Notes under the pieces: model-generated
The model's input: only the letters and a program-made list of their open reading frames with translations
Databases searched by the model: none
What the model was told of the DNA's origin: nothing
Shown: in pieces, positions 28,544 through 38,508 of the stretch
How positions within the stretch are numbered: position 1 is the stretch's first letter
Layout of the letters: each line of letters opens with the position of its first letter
Origin: Nitrospira sp.
GTDB taxonomy: Bacteria > Nitrospirota > Nitrospiria > Nitrospirales > Nitrospiraceae
DNA length: 64,000 nt
Assembly (NCBI GenBank): GCA_018242765.1
Contig: JAFEBH010000001.1
Location: 117,371 to 181,370, forward strand
Reading direction: 5' to 3'
Translations under genes and position numbers: made by a program

Positions 28544-29617
28544 GTGAAGGCAAAGATTGCAGTGTTGGCTGGAGACGGGGTCGGGCGAGAAATCGTCCCT
28601 GAAGCCGTCAAGGTATTGAAGGTGATCGCAGAGAAATTCGGACATGCATTCGAGTTTGTTCCTGGTGATATCGGCGGGCAGGCGATTGACAAGCTTGGTG
28701 TTCCCCTGCCGAAGGATACATTGGCCCTAGCCAAACAGAGTGATGCGGTCCTCTTGGGGGCCGTCGGCGGGCCCAGGTGGGAAGGGCTGGAGTACAGCCT
28801 TCGCCCTGAGCGCGCGCTGCTCGGAATCCGAGAGGCCCTAGGACTCTATGCCAACTTGAGGCCGGCGAAATTGTATTCGACCCTCGTGGATGCTTCCACG
28901 TTGAAGCGTGAGGTAGTCGAGGGGATCGACATCCTCGTGATCCGTGAGCTGACCGGCGGCATCTATTTCGGCAAACCGAAAGGGATCGAGAAGTTACCGA
29001 ATGGAGATGAGCGGGGAGTCAATACGGAAGTCTATACGACGGAAGAAGTGCGACGAATTGCTAAAGTCGCATTCGAGGCGGCACGAAAGCGGCGTAAGAA
29101 AGTGACATCGGTCGATAAAGCGAATGTCTTAGAGTCCTCGGAGCTTTGGCGGAAAGTTGTGATCGACGTCCATGCCTCTTATCCGGACGTGGAGCTCAGC
29201 CATATCTATGTTGATAACGCCGCAATGCAATTGGTGAGAAACCCTCGTCAGTTTGACGTGCTGCTCTGCAATAATATGTTCGGGGATATTCTCAGCGATG
29301 AAGCGGCGATGTTGACCGGATCAATCGGGATGTTACCGTCGGCCAGCATCGGTGCCAAGGTCGGCCTCTTTGAACCAATTCACGGGAGTGCACCGGACAT
29401 TGCCGGGAAGAACATCGCCAATCCCATCGCGACGATTGCCTCTGCCGCCATGATGCTGTCGTACGCTTTTCAGCTCGAGAAAGAGGCAGAAGCCATTGAT
29501 CAGGCCATCGTCAAAACACTCGATCTTGGATATCGCACGAAAGATATTCAGAACCCGGGTGCGAAGGTCGTCGGTACGGTAGAGATGGGCGAAGCCGTCG
29601 TTCGCAATCTGAGCTAG
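28544..29617 (+). CDS. leuB: 3-isopropylmalate dehydrogenase
   Basis: LeuB oxidises and decarboxylates 3-isopropylmalate with NAD in leucine synthesis. The 357-residue length is standard. Motifs include the N-terminal [17 protein letters not shown], the substrate arginines in the [12 protein letters not shown] region, [10 protein letters not shown], and the metal aspartates in the [13 protein letters not shown] block. [10 protein letters not shown] completes the family signature. The start is GTG 28544, with AAAGGAG 5 bases upstream. leuC and leuD are not in the window. Confidence 0.98.
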   Translation: MKAKIAVLAGDGVGREIVPEAVKVLKVIAEKFGHAFEFVPGDIGGQAIDKLGVPLPKDTLALAKQSDAVLLGAVGGPRWEGLEYSLRPERALLGIREALGLYANLRPAKLYSTLVDASTLKREVVEGIDILVIRELTGGIYFGKPKGIEKLPNGDERGVNTEVYTTEEVRRIAKVAFEAARKRRKKVTSVDKANVLESSELWRKVVIDVHASYPDVELSHIYVDNAAMQLVRNPRQFDVLLCNNMFGDILSDEAAMLTGSIGMLPSASIGAKVGLFEPIHGSAPDIAGKNIANPIATIASAAMMLSYAFQLEKEAEAIDQAIVKTLDLGYRTKDIQNPGAKVVGTVEMGEAVVRNLS

Positions 29618-29634
29618 GCATCACCGTCCAAGCT

Positions 29635-30843
29635 ATGGCAGCTATTCTGTCCACATGGATGATCCGCACGCTCGCCGGGAACGGTGAGCCAGGCTTCACG
29701 GGCGATGGTGGGCCTTCGGTATCCGCACGTGTGAATGAGCCCAAGGGTGTGACAGTCGATTCCCATGGTAATGTGTATGTGGCCGATTCAGAAAATCATG
29801 TGATTCGGAAAATAGAGCGTGCCACTGGTCTTATCTCGACGGTGGCCGGTATCCCTGTCGTTGAGCATGGGCTTTCGGTCGTACAGCCAGAACCGGCGGT
29901 ATCTCTTGAGCACGAAGACCCCTTGGCTGAAGGGAGTGATGTGCCGGGAACGAGTGCGTACACTCAGCAAGCTGACTTGAGTGGGACCGTCCGGTATTGG
30001 ACCCAAGGGCCATCTACATCGACTCGATATGGTGGAGACGGTGAGGTTGCGATCCGTGCTCAGCTCAACTTCCCCACGGCTGTTGCGGTTGATCGGACTG
30101 GCAATCTGTATATTGCCGATACCATGAACCATCGCGTGCGGATGGTGAATGCAGCGACGGGTGTTATCACAACCTTGGCTGGGACCGGTCACGCTCGATT
30201 CTCGGGAGATGGGGGTCTTGCCCATCAGGCGGCGCTCAATGAACCTGCGGCATTGGCCATGAATGACGACGATACTCGGCTGTATATCGCTGATCAGAGC
30301 AACCATCGTGTACGGATGGTTGATTTGAGGACCGGTGTGATTCAGACCGTTGCTGGAACCGGAGCAGCGACCTACGATGGGGATGGGAAGCTTGGGGTTG
30401 AGACAGCTCTTGCGGGTCCAAGTGGCTTGGCGTTCGCTGGTGACCACCTCCACATCGCTGATACCTTCAATGGTCGGGTTCGCTGTCTCCATCTCTCAAC
30501 AGGGCTGATCGTTACCGTCGCGGGGGATGGTGGACCCTATCGATATGAGTCAGCGTTGGGTGCAGCATCAGCAAGTCTTGCACGTCCGACCGGAATTGCC
30601 ATTGATCCCCAAGGGCGGCTCTTTCTGACGGACTCTGATAATCACCTGATCCGAGAATGGGACCAGGAGTCGGGAATGGCGGTCTGTGTGGCCGGGCAAG
30701 GAAGTCCTTGTTACTCGGGCGATGGCGGTCTCGCACGAGAAGCCGGAGTCTGTTACCCATTCGGTATCGTTGCCGATCGCGACGGAACGCTGCTGGTGGC
30801 GGACACGTTCAATCATCGTATTCGCGTATTGACATTGGAGTAG
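29635..30843 (+). CDS. NHL-repeat beta-propeller protein
   Basis: The 402-residue protein consists of about six NHL repeats. Typical units read ADSENHVIRKIE, IADTMNHRVRMVN, IADQSNHRVRMVD, IADTFNGRVRCLH, TDSDNHLIREWD and ADTFNHRIRVLT, alternating with TLAGTGxxxFSGDGG linkers. They probably fold into a single beta-propeller that binds a ligand or partner. No signal peptide is apparent (start MAAILSTWMIRTLAG, or M at 29659), so it is predicted cytoplasmic, unusual for this type. It sits 17 bases after leuB and 7 before asd, implying co-expression with amino-acid genes. Function unknown. Confidence 0.88.
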   Translation: MAAILSTWMIRTLAGNGEPGFTGDGGPSVSARVNEPKGVTVDSHGNVYVADSENHVIRKIERATGLISTVAGIPVVEHGLSVVQPEPAVSLEHEDPLAEGSDVPGTSAYTQQADLSGTVRYWTQGPSTSTRYGGDGEVAIRAQLNFPTAVAVDRTGNLYIADTMNHRVRMVNAATGVITTLAGTGHARFSGDGGLAHQAALNEPAALAMNDDDTRLYIADQSNHRVRMVDLRTGVIQTVAGTGAATYDGDGKLGVETALAGPSGLAFAGDHLHIADTFNGRVRCLHLSTGLIVTVAGDGGPYRYESALGAASASLARPTGIAIDPQGRLFLTDSDNHLIREWDQESGMAVCVAGQGSPCYSGDGGLAREAGVCYPFGIVADRDGTLLVADTFNHRIRVLTLE

Positions 30844-30850
30844 GAACGGC

Positions 30851-31873
30851 ATGCTGAAGAGGAAACCAGGTTATGTGGTGGCCATCCTTGGCGCAACCGG
30901 TGCGGTCGGCCAGGAAACGCTCGAAATATTGGAGGAGCGGCAGTTCCCGCTGACCAGCCTGAGGTTGTTCGCTTCCAAGCGATCAGCGGGCGAGATCATG
31001 GCGTGTCAGGGGAAGGAGTGGACGGTTGAGGAACTGACGGAATCCTCGTCGTTCGATGGTGTCGATCTGGCCTTTATCTCCGCGACGGATACGATCAGCA
31101 AGGAGTATGGGCATCGATTGGGCGCTGCCGGCATCGCGGTGATTGATGATAGCGCCGTTTTTCGCATGGATGAGCAGGTCCCGCTGGTGGTGCCGGAGGT
31201 CAACGCGGCGGCGTTACGGGACATGCCTCGCGGCATCGTCGCCATTCCCAACTGCACGACCACACCGCTGGTCATGGCACTCAAACCGCTGCACGATGCG
31301 GTGGGCGTGAAGCGTGTGGTGGTGACGACGTTCCAATCCGTATCGGGAACCGGATCGGCGGCCATGGATGAGTTGATGGATCAGACGAAGGACTTATTGG
31401 CGTTTCGTGACGTCACGACCAAGGTCTATCCCTACCAAATTGCCTTCAATCTTTTGCCGCACATCGGCTCATTCAATGAGGGAGGCGATTGCTCAGAGGA
31501 GGTCAAGATTGCGAAAGAGACTCGGAAGATCCTTGGTGCCCCGAACCTGAGGGTGACTGCCACGACGGTACGCGTGCCGGTGCTGCGGTGCCATTCCGAA
31601 GCGATCAATGTCGAATTGGAACGCCCCTTAAGCGTAAATGAGGCGCGTGCGGCCCTCGCAGCCATGCCCGGTGTGTTGGTCTATGATGATCCAACGAAGA
31701 AACTCTATCCTATGCCGCTTGATGCAACGGGAAAGGACGAAGTCTACATCGGTCGGGTGCGCGAGGATGAATCGATCGCCAACGGCCTTAATCTCTGGGT
31801 GGTATCCGATAATCTGCGCAAGGGAGCGGCTCTCAATGCGATTCAGATTGCAGAGTGTCTCGTGAATGGCTGA
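30851..31873 (+). CDS. asd: Aspartate-semialdehyde dehydrogenase
   Basis: Asd reduces aspartyl phosphate to aspartate semialdehyde, the branch point to lysine, methionine, threonine and diaminopimelate for the wall. The 340-residue protein shows the NADP-binding ILGATGAVGQETLEIL and the catalytic Cys135 in IPNCTTTPLVMAL. Conserved substrate-binding segments around SVSGTGSAAMDEL and RVPVLRCHSEAINVE are also present. Its end overlaps an open frame into which the DUF2905 gene reads. It follows the NHL gene by 7 bases. Confidence 0.97.
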   Translation: MLKRKPGYVVAILGATGAVGQETLEILEERQFPLTSLRLFASKRSAGEIMACQGKEWTVEELTESSSFDGVDLAFISATDTISKEYGHRLGAAGIAVIDDSAVFRMDEQVPLVVPEVNAAALRDMPRGIVAIPNCTTTPLVMALKPLHDAVGVKRVVVTTFQSVSGTGSAAMDELMDQTKDLLAFRDVTTKVYPYQIAFNLLPHIGSFNEGGDCSEEVKIAKETRKILGAPNLRVTATTVRVPVLRCHSEAINVELERPLSVNEARAALAAMPGVLVYDDPTKKLYPMPLDATGKDEVYIGRVREDESIANGLNLWVVSDNLRKGAALNAIQIAECLVNG

Positions 31874-31932
31874 GAGGCTATCCTAGGCTGCGGCATGGGA
31901 AAAACCAACTGTTCATACAGAGATTGCGAGTG

Positions 31933-32187
31933 ATGCCGGAATGGACCACCATTGGAAAGATTTTCATTGGAGTAGGGCTTGGCATTGTCGCACTGGGAGT
32001 GCTGCTGATTGCCCTTGACCGGATTCCCGGTCTTGGGAGTAGCCTCAGTTGGCTCGGCAAGTTGCCTGGTGACATTTCCATCAAACGTGAGAACGTCAGC
32101 TTCTATTTTCCTGTCGCCACCAGTATTCTCCTCAGTGTGCTGCTAAGTCTGATATTCTATATCGTGGGATGGCTCTTCCGTCGTTGA
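31933..32187 (+). CDS. DUF2905 small membrane protein
   Basis: The 84-residue protein has two hydrophobic helices around a conserved centre, LGKLPGDISIKRENVSFYFP, the signature of DUF2905. It is an inner-membrane protein of unknown function found in many Gram-negative genomes. The ATG at 31933 gives the usual family length; a longer in-frame start overlapping asd is unlikely. It overlaps the next gene (SpoIID-domain) by 19 bases, which suggests translational coupling and perhaps a shared envelope role. Confidence 0.88.
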   Translation: MPEWTTIGKIFIGVGLGIVALGVLLIALDRIPGLGSSLSWLGKLPGDISIKRENVSFYFPVATSILLSVLLSLIFYIVGWLFRR

Positions 32188-33398
32188 CACGGGTACGGCT
32201 TTGGGTCGGCGCAGCGGGATTGGGAGTCTGCCTGGGGGCAGGCACGGTACCCGAGGCCCAGGCGGCACAATCGATCCGCGTCCTGCTGGCGTCCGATGTT
32301 CAGCAGCTTGAAGTCTCGAGTGAGCAAGCGCTGTGGGTGACCGATGAACAGCATCAGGCCTGGTCTTACGACTCCGTTCTGAAGATCAAGGTGCGAGGCC
32401 ATGCCCTGATCCTCAACGGCAAACCGGTGGTGACGGATCAATTAACACTACGGGCAGGTACTCGTGATCTTACCATTTGGTTGAGTGGGAACGGCAAGCG
32501 ATCTACGGTGCATACCGGCGATGAAAACGGGGCGCTCCATGTCAGTGGCGTCGTCCAGCTCGTCCGACGAGGGAAAAGCCGCCTCCTCGTCAATCATGTT
32601 GATTTAGAGGAATATGTCAAAGGTGTCGTGCCGGCAGAAGTGAATTCAACGTGGCATCAGGAGATGCTGAAGGTGCAGGCCGTCGCCACTCGGACGTACG
32701 CACTGTACCAACGTATGTTGAATTCCACTCGAGACTATGATGTGGTGGCCGGAATTCAGGATCAGGTGTATCGTGGCCGCCAAGGCATTGATGCCCGAGT
32801 GATCGCGGCGGTGGAATCCACAAGGGGGCTCGTGGTGACTTACCAAGGCGCTCCAATCTACGCCGCGTTTTCATCCACGGCGGCAGGAGTGACGGAAGAT
32901 GCGATGACGGTGTGGTCAAAGGATCTTCCCTATTTGAAGGGAGTGGAGTGTCCGTTCGACATTGAGTCTCCCTATTATCAGTGGAAAGCATCCGTGAAGA
33001 TCGGGACGCTGGAGAAGAATCTCCGGCAACAGGGATTTTCGGTGGGAACGATTTCACAGGTTGCTCCGGAGTCGTACAGCCGTGCCGGGCGAGTCGCCAC
33101 CCTGCGAGTTGTGCATTCGAACGGGGAGTTGGTGATACGGGGGGAGGATCTCCGTAAAGCGGTAGGCTATACGATTGTGCCCAGCACTCAATTTACCGTT
33201 CAAGCGATCGGACAGGATCTCGTCCTCTCCGGTTATGGAGCCGGCCATGCGGTAGGTCTCTGCCAGTGGGGCGCAAAAGAGTTGGCAGAGTTAGGCTATT
33301 CGTTTTCGAGCATCTTGAGCTATTACTATCCGGGGACGGAATTGCGTGATGTCGCGTTGACGAAAATACCTCCTGTCCCATCGATGCCTCCTTCCTAA
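32169..33398 (+). CDS. SpoIID/LytB domain protein
   Basis: The 409-residue protein begins with a signal peptide (hydrophobic core near residues 10-28, cleavage likely after AQA). A SpoIID/LytB domain follows, with LLVNHVDLEEYVKGVVPAEV, VQAVATRTYALY and SGYGAGHAVGLCQWGAKELAELG. SpoIID of sporulating bacteria is a lytic transglycosylase acting on denuded glycan, so a cell-wall remodelling role in the periplasm is likely. No sporulation genes are in view, and such proteins are known in non-sporulating Gram-negatives. The C-terminus ends one base inside queA (TAATG). Confidence 0.88.
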   Translation: MALPSLTRVRLWVGAAGLGVCLGAGTVPEAQAAQSIRVLLASDVQQLEVSSEQALWVTDEQHQAWSYDSVLKIKVRGHALILNGKPVVTDQLTLRAGTRDLTIWLSGNGKRSTVHTGDENGALHVSGVVQLVRRGKSRLLVNHVDLEEYVKGVVPAEVNSTWHQEMLKVQAVATRTYALYQRMLNSTRDYDVVAGIQDQVYRGRQGIDARVIAAVESTRGLVVTYQGAPIYAAFSSTAAGVTEDAMTVWSKDLPYLKGVECPFDIESPYYQWKASVKIGTLEKNLRQQGFSVGTISQVAPESYSRAGRVATLRVVHSNGELVIRGEDLRKAVGYTIVPSTQFTVQAIGQDLVLSGYGAGHAVGLCQWGAKELAELGYSFSSILSYYYPGTELRDVALTKIPPVPSMPPS

Positions 33399-34417
33399 TG
33401 CACCTTTCTGAATTCGATTTTCCCTTCGATCCTGCTCTGGTTGCGTTGCAGCCTGCGAGCCCTCGCGATCGCGCGCAGTTGCTGCTCCTCAACAGAGCTA
33501 CTCAACAGCGCCAGCATCATCATGTCGCGGATCTTCCTGTATTGCTGAAGCCAGGCGATCTTCTTGTGGTGAACGATACCAAGGTTATGGCCGCACGGGT
33601 TCCGGGAATCAAGAAGTCGACGGGAACGCCGGTTGAGGTGTTGTTTGTGAAGAATCTGGTGGGCCAGCGATGGGAAATCATGGTGAAGGGGTCGTTTCGA
33701 GTCGGGCAGATCATTGAATTTGATCAACAGTCCTACGCGACAATCGTCAAGCGCGATGCGACGGGAACGGAGGTAGTTATGGAGAGCCCGATGCCCGTCA
33801 CGCAGTTTTTTGACGCACGCGGGGTGATGCCGCTTCCCCCATACATTAAGCGTGTACCGACTCGAGAGGATCACCAGTGGTATCAGACGATGTTTGCAAA
33901 ACATGAGGGTGCGATTGCCGCACCGACAGCGGGACTCCACTTTACGGAAGCACTGTTTCGACGCCTACGCAATGTTGCCATCAACGTTGCGACCGTGACC
34001 CTGCATGTTGGGCCTGGCACGTTCAAGCCGGTGACGACAGAGCGGATCGAGGACCATCAGATGGGGGGAGAAGTCTTTCACGTGAGCCCAGAGACAGCCG
34101 ATATGATCAATCAAACGAAGCGAGCCGGCGGACGGGTGGTTGCGGTGGGGACGACGGTCGTCCGAACGCTTGAAACCGTCATGAAGGAAAAGGGCGAGAT
34201 GGTGCCGCTGTCCGGCGAAAGCCGCCTCTTCATCACGCCGGGATTTGAATTTAGGATAGTCGATGGGATGATGACGAATTTTCACCTACCCAAGACGACC
34301 TTGCTGATGTTGGTCTCAGCCTTCGCCGGCATCGAGCCCATTCGCGGGGCCTATGAAGAAGCCGTCAAAGAACGCTATCGCTTCTACAGCTACGGCGATG
34401 CGATGCTGATCCTCTAG
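33398..34417 (+). CDS. queA: S-adenosylmethionine:tRNA ribosyltransferase-isomerase
   Basis: QueA builds the epoxyqueuosine side chain on tRNA by transferring the ribosyl part of SAM. The 339-residue protein starts MHLSEFDFPFDPALVALQP, the family N-terminus. It has the blocks GDLLVVNDTKVMAARV, AAPTAGLHFTEALF, VTLHVGPGTFKPV and TNFHLPKTTLLMLVSAFAG. The start ATG shares bases with the stop of the SpoIID gene. Other queuosine genes (tgt, queG) are outside the window. Confidence 0.97.
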   Translation: MHLSEFDFPFDPALVALQPASPRDRAQLLLLNRATQQRQHHHVADLPVLLKPGDLLVVNDTKVMAARVPGIKKSTGTPVEVLFVKNLVGQRWEIMVKGSFRVGQIIEFDQQSYATIVKRDATGTEVVMESPMPVTQFFDARGVMPLPPYIKRVPTREDHQWYQTMFAKHEGAIAAPTAGLHFTEALFRRLRNVAINVATVTLHVGPGTFKPVTTERIEDHQMGGEVFHVSPETADMINQTKRAGGRVVAVGTTVVRTLETVMKEKGEMVPLSGESRLFITPGFEFRIVDGMMTNFHLPKTTLLMLVSAFAGIEPIRGAYEEAVKERYRFYSYGDAMLIL

Positions 34418-34601
34418 CACACCGCAGGACACCCACTTCGTTCATCCTTGGCTGATCTATTCACGGATAGGTCGGGTGAAGTAGCGAGAGCCTCTTTCCT
34501 GGTTTCTTGCGTGAGTAGGAGCACCAATATAGAGGGTCTGGAGTGAGGCGGATCGGGGCTCGTCGGCAACGTTGACGGCCCCGAGTGCTGCACAGATTGG
34601 T

Positions 34602-35303
34602 TTAAAGCAATTCGCGGCGGATGGTGACCGGGATCTTCGCTTTCATCGACTGCTGGAATGAGACCAATGCGCGTTGTTGCTTCTGCAACAGCATGTCATC
34701 CAGTACCCGTTGCTTGGCCTCAGCCATCTTTGCAGGGTCGTTACCATCAGCGGGCCTGGTCATGAGGGACTGCCCTTCGGCGATTTCCTCAGGCGTCAGT
34801 GCCACGGAGTCTCGGACGATCATGCGGGCCTTGTTGGCCAAGACTTCCTGGTGCTGGATCGATTCAAACGCGGCCGGGGTCAGGTGATTAGCGGCGAGGA
34901 TACGTTTATAGTGTTCCGGATCGAACGCGCCGTTTTTCTGAAAGACCGGTGTTTGCATGATCAACTCACGTAAATCGGCATCAGACACCCGCACACCCAT
35001 CTCTTGGGCGGCGATGATCCAGACGCGGCTGTCGACCAGCTGGCCCATGACGAAGTCCTTGAACTCCTCCTCTTTGAAGTCGGTCTTGACGTTGTCCTTA
35101 TAGATGCGGTGCATGTTTTCGTAGGTGCGCTTAAACTCATCGAGCGTAACGGATTGTTCGCCGATCTTCGCAACTGGCCCACCAGCCTGTTCACCGAATC
35201 CCCACCATCCCATCGTAATGACGAAGGCAATGGCCAAGATCCCCATGATGGACTTCAAGAGCCAAGGATAATTGTGTGCCGCATCCCGCATTGTCTTGAT
35301 CAT
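34602..35303 (-). CDS. Membrane-anchored SurA_N/PpiD-like chaperone without PPIase domain
   Basis: The 233-residue protein begins MIKTMRDAAHNYPWLLKSIMG and has one transmembrane segment near residues 13-32. A SurA N-terminal domain pattern follows: VAKIGEQSVTLDEFKRTYENM, FVMGQLVDSRVWIIAAQEMGVRVSDADLRE, FQKNGAFDPEHYKRIL. This is the layout of PpiD-type periplasmic folding factors, but the parvulin isomerase domain is absent. The start at 35303 is chosen over 35405 because the extra 34 residues look non-coding. It reads opposite to queA and the RDD gene. Confidence 0.85.
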   Translation of the reverse strand: MIKTMRDAAHNYPWLLKSIMGILAIAFVITMGWWGFGEQAGGPVAKIGEQSVTLDEFKRTYENMHRIYKDNVKTDFKEEEFKDFVMGQLVDSRVWIIAAQEMGVRVSDADLRELIMQTPVFQKNGAFDPEHYKRILAANHLTPAAFESIQHQEVLANKARMIVRDSVALTPEEIAEGQSLMTRPADGNDPAKMAEAKQRVLDDMLLQKQQRALVSFQQSMKAKIPVTIRRELL

Positions 35304-35486
35304 CAGACCCCTCTTTGCTTTTGTGAAGCCAACAGTGTACTTATGGGCTGGGCGGAAGGCAAGGGGCCGCTCCGGGGGCATCCGACCAGCAGGGGGATTG
35401 CGCATGTGGGAGTCTCAGGTTCAGGAGGTTTCCTAGCTAGCTTCCGGGTGGTTTGAAAAAATATTCAGAAAAAGATGACGCTTTGT

Positions 35487-35515
35487 TTGTGCAAGGTGGC
35501 GAATTTTGTTATACT
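35487..35515 (+). promoter_or_regulatory. Putative promoter of the RDD protein gene
   Basis: TTGTGC (35487-35492) and TATACT (35510-35515) are spaced by 17 bases, 26 bases upstream of the TTG start. The -10 box is near consensus. Confidence 0.55.
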
Positions 35516-35540
35516 TTGCCACTAATTAGAAGGAGATCCC

Positions 35541-37116
<1,576 letters not shown>

Positions 37117-37130
37117 GGTCCCATCCCCTC

Positions 37131-38003
37131 ATGTGGATGGTCAATTTACGCGTGACGTCTAATGCCAGGCGTGTGGCCCTCGTTCTTGCCGTCGTTCTGA
37201 TCCTCGGCTTTCTCCTTCTGCCAGGCCAACTCCAAAGTGTGTTTCAAGGCGTGGGTGGCCCGCTCGGGTGGATCATCAGTTGGCCCCTGCGTGCCGTGGC
37301 AGGGGTTCATGATCGGATTGCCGGAATATGGGGCGGTTATGTCGCGCTTCAGGGGATGGAAGAAGAGAATCGGCAGTTGAAACGGGAGTTAGAACTGCTG
37401 AAGGAACAGAATGGGCAACTGCGCGAATCTGCCGCGGCAACGGAGCGACTGGCGACCCTGCTGGAGTTCAAGAAGCAAGCCCTTCCCACACTCATCGCAG
37501 CCCAAGTGATCGGTCGCGATACCGGTAATTGGTATAAGACCATCATTTTGGATAAGGGCTCATCCGATGGGGTCCAAGCGGATCAGGGAGTGATTACTCC
37601 CGCAGGCGTTGTGGGGCGGATCGTAAAGACAACGGCGTCAACCGCTGTGGTGTTATTAGTGACGGACCCGAATAATGCGATTGCGGGACTGATTCAGCGC
37701 ACAAGAGACGAGGGAATTGTTGAAGGGACGACGCAGGGCGAGGCACGGTTGAAGTATATTCCGTTGTTGTCGGGCGCGCGGCCTGGCGATCGAGTCGTCA
37801 CGTCAGGGTTGGTGGAAGGGTTTCCACGGGGGCTCGCGATCGGCACGATCACGAGAATTGATAAAGAAGAGGAAGCTTTGTTCCAGTCGGCCGAGCTGAC
37901 GCCTGAAGTTGACCCCACCCGGGTTGAAGAGGTGTTGGTCATTCAGTCTTCTCAGCTGCCGACAGAAAAAGAGCGATTGAGTCCGCCAAGAGCTAAACCA
38001 TGA
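37131..38003 (+). CDS. mreC: Rod shape-determining protein MreC
   Basis: MreC is a periplasmic scaffold of the elongasome. The 290-residue protein has one N-terminal transmembrane helix (about residues 14-31) and a coiled coil (QGMEEENRQLKRELELLKEQNGQ, about 80-105). Two beta-barrel domains then carry VIGRDTGNWYKTIILDKGSSDGV and PGDRVVTSGLVEGFPRGLAIG. It overlaps mreD by 4 bases. An ATG at 37137 is an alternative start 2 residues shorter. Confidence 0.95.
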   Translation: MWMVNLRVTSNARRVALVLAVVLILGFLLLPGQLQSVFQGVGGPLGWIISWPLRAVAGVHDRIAGIWGGYVALQGMEEENRQLKRELELLKEQNGQLRESAAATERLATLLEFKKQALPTLIAAQVIGRDTGNWYKTIILDKGSSDGVQADQGVITPAGVVGRIVKTTASTAVVLLVTDPNNAIAGLIQRTRDEGIVEGTTQGEARLKYIPLLSGARPGDRVVTSGLVEGFPRGLAIGTITRIDKEEEALFQSAELTPEVDPTRVEEVLVIQSSQLPTEKERLSPPRAKP

Positions 38004-38500
38004 AAACCTTTATCTACGGTGCCATCATCGTGGGGATCGTGCCGGTTCAATCCGTGCTGTTGCCGCACCTGACCCTCTGGGGCGTGAAGCCGGATCTTGG
38101 TCTGGTGGCGGTCTGTTTGATCGGCCTCATCAGCGGCGAGCTGGATGGGTTGCTAGTTGGGGTGGCAATCGGATGGGCGTTGAGTCTGTTTTCTGCTCAA
38201 GACGTGATTACCGGCGCGATGCTGAAGGGGGGGCTTGGGTTTATCGCCGGCCTGGCGGGACGACAAATGGTCTATCTCAGTCCGCTCGTGCTCGTTGTGG
38301 GCTTGTTGGCGATGTCATGCCTCGTCGGCCTGGTGACGCCGATTGTCCTGAAACTGAATCCTCAACAGGATGTCTTGTGGGCGGTCTGGAATGTGGCGTT
38401 GCCGCAAGCCTGTCTTGATGCGGTCATCGGTGGGGCCATCTACTGGCTGATGTGGAGTCAGTTCAACATCGAACAGTTGATGTCTGAATCCCGAATGTAG
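38000..38500 (+). CDS. mreD: Rod shape-determining protein MreD
   Basis: MreD is a polytopic inner-membrane partner of MreC and MreB. The 166-residue product is almost wholly hydrophobic with about five to six predicted helices, and has the family feature LTLWGVKPDLGLVAVCLIGL near the N-terminus. Sequence similarity in this family is low, so position between mreC (ATGA overlap) and the class B penicillin-binding protein is a main argument. A short 8-base gap precedes mrdA. Confidence 0.9.
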   Translation: MKTFIYGAIIVGIVPVQSVLLPHLTLWGVKPDLGLVAVCLIGLISGELDGLLVGVAIGWALSLFSAQDVITGAMLKGGLGFIAGLAGRQMVYLSPLVLVVGLLAMSCLVGLVTPIVLKLNPQQDVLWAVWNVALPQACLDAVIGGAIYWLMWSQFNIEQLMSESRM

Positions 38501-38508
38501 GTAGGTAC

